DNA of 64,000 nt from Candidatus Manganitrophus noduliformans (GTDB lineage Bacteria; Nitrospirota; Nitrospiria; SBBL01; Manganitrophaceae). Shown in pieces: positions 62,556 to 64,000 of this stretch. The translations under genes were made by a program, and so were the position numbers. The notes beneath the pieces were generated by a model. It was not told where the DNA came from. It was given only the letters and a program-made list of their open reading frames with translations, and did not search any database. The stretch's first letter is position 1. Each line of letters starts with the position of its first letter. Location: NCBI RefSeq assembly GCF_012184425.1, contig NZ_VTOW01000006.1, positions 1-64,000 of the forward strand, in the 5' to 3' direction.

Positions 62556-62565
62556 AGGAGTGACC

Positions 62566-64000
62566 ATGCAGATCGTTGAGATCTACGACACCACGTTACG
62601 CGACGGCGCACAGTCGGAGGATGTCTCCTTCTCCGTCGAGGATAAGCTTCGCATCGTACAGAAGCTTGATGAGCTCGGCCTTCATTACATCGAAGGGGGA
62701 TGGCCGGGGGCGAACCCGAAGGATATCACCTTCTTCGAGGAGATGAAAAAAATCCCGCTCAAGTCGTCCAAGCTCGTCGCTTTCGGCGCCACGCGGAAAT
62801 CGAGAAACAAGGTTTCGGAGGATCCCAACATCAAAGCGCTGGCCGAGGCCGGCACCGAGGTCGTCACCCTTTTCGGCAAGAGCTGGGACCTGCACGTCAC
62901 CGAGGCGCTCGGGATCACACTCAAGAAAAATCTGGAGATCATCTCCGATTCGATCGAGTACCTTCGCTCTCAGGGGAAGCGGGTTTTTTACGATGCGGAA
63001 CATTTCTTCAGCGGTTATCTGGCGAAGCCCGACTACGCGCTGAAGACGCTGGAAGCGGCCAAGCGGGCCGGCGCGGAGTGCATCATCCTCTGCGACACCA
63101 ACGGCGGGACGATGCCGTGGCAGCTCCGCGAAGCGCTGGAGGTGGTTCAGCGCGAGATCGGCGGCTCGCTCGGCATCCATACCCATAACGACTCCGAGAT
63201 GGCGGTGGCCAACGCCTTGACGGCGGTCGAAATCGGCGTGACCCAGGTTCAGGGGACGATGAACGGGTTCGGGGAGCGCTGCGGAAACGCCAACCTCTGC
63301 TCGCTCCTCCCGAATCTGAAATTGAAGATGAAGATCAACTGCATCGCTGACGACCAGCTCAAGCGGTTGAGAGAGGTCTCTCACTTCGTCAGCGAGATCG
63401 CCAATCTCCCCCACAACAAACACCAGCCGTATGTCGGCGACGCCGCCTTCGCCCACAAGGGGGGGATTCACGTCCACGCCGTCCGGAAGAATGCGGAAAC
63501 ATACGAGCATGTCGCTCCGAGCAAAGTGGGAAATCGGCAGCGGGTTCTGATCTCCGACAACGCCGGAAAGAGCAACCTTCTGGAGAAGGCGAAGGAGTTC
63601 CGGATCAACCTGGCGAGCGACAGCCCGCATCTTACGGAAATTCTCGAACAACTCAAAGAGCGGGAGCACCAGGGCTACCAGTTCGAGGGGGCGGAGGGCT
63701 CCTTTGAGCTGATGATGAAGAAGGCGCTCGGAAAACATAAGAAGTTTTTTAATCTGGTCGGCTTTCGCGTGATCGTCGAAAAACGAAAGGGAAGCGAGGA
63801 GACCTTCTGCGAGGCGACCATTATGGTCGAGGTAGGGGGCCAGGTGGAGCACACTGCGGCGACCGGAAACGGACCAGTCAATGCGCTCGACCACGCGCTT
63901 CGAAAGGCGCTCGAAAAATTTTATCCGGCCCTCTCTCAGGTCAAGCTCCTCGATTATAAGGTCCGCGTCTTGACCGCCAGCGACGGGACCGGATCGAAGG
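62566..64000 (+). CDS. cimA: (R)-citramalate synthase, 3'-truncated by the window edge
   Basis: 478 residues visible from ATG 62566; the gene continues past 64000. Condenses pyruvate and acetyl-CoA to citramalate, the threonine-independent route to isoleucine. HMGL-like barrel motifs: DTTLRDGAQSEDVSFSVEDKLRI, GWPGANPKD, CDTNGGTMPWQ and HTHNDSEMAVANALTAVEIGVTQVQGTMNGFGERCGNANL, and HKGGIHVHAV; a C-terminal LeuA-like allosteric domain begins near 390. The CimA-type branch (GWPGANPKD) distinguishes it from isopropylmalate synthase (LeuA). No stop or frameshift in the visible part. Confidence 0.95.
   Translation, partial: MQIVEIYDTTLRDGAQSEDVSFSVEDKLRIVQKLDELGLHYIEGGWPGANPKDITFFEEMKKIPLKSSKLVAFGATRKSRNKVSEDPNIKALAEAGTEVVTLFGKSWDLHVTEALGITLKKNLEIISDSIEYLRSQGKRVFYDAEHFFSGYLAKPDYALKTLEAAKRAGAECIILCDTNGGTMPWQLREALEVVQREIGGSLGIHTHNDSEMAVANALTAVEIGVTQVQGTMNGFGERCGNANLCSLLPNLKLKMKINCIADDQLKRLREVSHFVSEIANLPHNKHQPYVGDAAFAHKGGIHVHAVRKNAETYEHVAPSKVGNRQRVLISDNAGKSNLLEKAKEFRINLASDSPHLTEILEQLKEREHQGYQFEGAEGSFELMMKKALGKHKKFFNLVGFRVIVEKRKGSEETFCEATIMVEVGGQVEHTAATGNGPVNALDHALRKALEKFYPALSQVKLLDYKVRVLTASDGTGSK

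Overview
This is a 64 kb, high-G+C, densely coding bacterial chromosome segment with no phage, plasmid, rRNA, tRNA or CRISPR locus that I can see. The gene set suggests a free-living Gram-negative bacterium: FadL-type and other outer-membrane barrels, lipoproteins, a sigma-54 regulator and a di-haem peroxidase. The aminotransferase-hom-thrC-apgM-lysC-cimA order, the spirochaete/mitochondrial-type EF-G and several protein flavours make Nitrospirota (or a close relative among the deltaproteobacterial-type phyla) my best guess. That is an inference; no 16S gene is present to settle it.

Layout. 1-4.5 kb: right end of a type I restriction island (an AT-richer, N-terminally truncated ABC-type ATPase, then HsdR). 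4.6-12.9 kb, minus strand: a compact housekeeping operon pdxJ-acpS-nnr-(membrane protein)-tsaE-udg-HIT-lapA-mutS. 13-19 kb: GH13 amylase, hemerythrin, DHH and YfcE-type phosphoesterases, twin DUF4864 proteins, aldo/keto reductase. 19.5-23.6 kb: kaiC-kaiB-kaiB-histidine kinase operon. 23.7-37.5 kb: accessory envelope and secreted proteins, PilZ, hydrolases, methyltransferase, TPR protein, BON protein. 37.5-41.5 kb, minus strand: the Anbu proteasome-homologue operon (ATP-grasp, alpha-E, transglutaminase, Anbu) behind an apparent attenuator. 41.9-44.6 kb: PAS/sigma-54 activator, a sigma-54 promoter driving a 67-aa membrane peptide, a candidate three-way-junction RNA and an HTH protein. 44.7-53.7 kb: EF-G, cold-shock protein, zincin, esterase, methyltransferase, metF, IscA-like, selO, cytochrome c peroxidase. 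53.8-55.9 kb: PAS-GGDEF-EAL protein. 56.3-64 kb: aspartate-family amino-acid operon, running off the right edge inside cimA.

The signals I would follow first are: (1) the sigma-54 module at 41.86-43.71 kb, where the activator carries GAFTTA in place of GAFTGA, a tandem 9-bp repeat precedes a textbook -24/-12 promoter, and the short transcript ends in an RNA fold whose G-U pairs favour the plus strand; (2) the Anbu operon leader, with a perfect 14-bp palindrome followed by an intrinsic terminator just before the first ribosome binding site; (3) the KaiC/KaiB/KaiB/kinase operon with a Ser-Ser phosphosite; (4) a methyltransferase that appears to start at ATC.

Several families of palindromic intergenic repeats are scattered through the window (a GTAGGGGC...GCCCCTAC family, a CCCCGCAGC hairpin, a GGGGCC-rich one and an AT-rich one). 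They sit inside operons and in one case supply a stop codon. Coordinates and translations were worked out by hand from the sequence; no database search was run.
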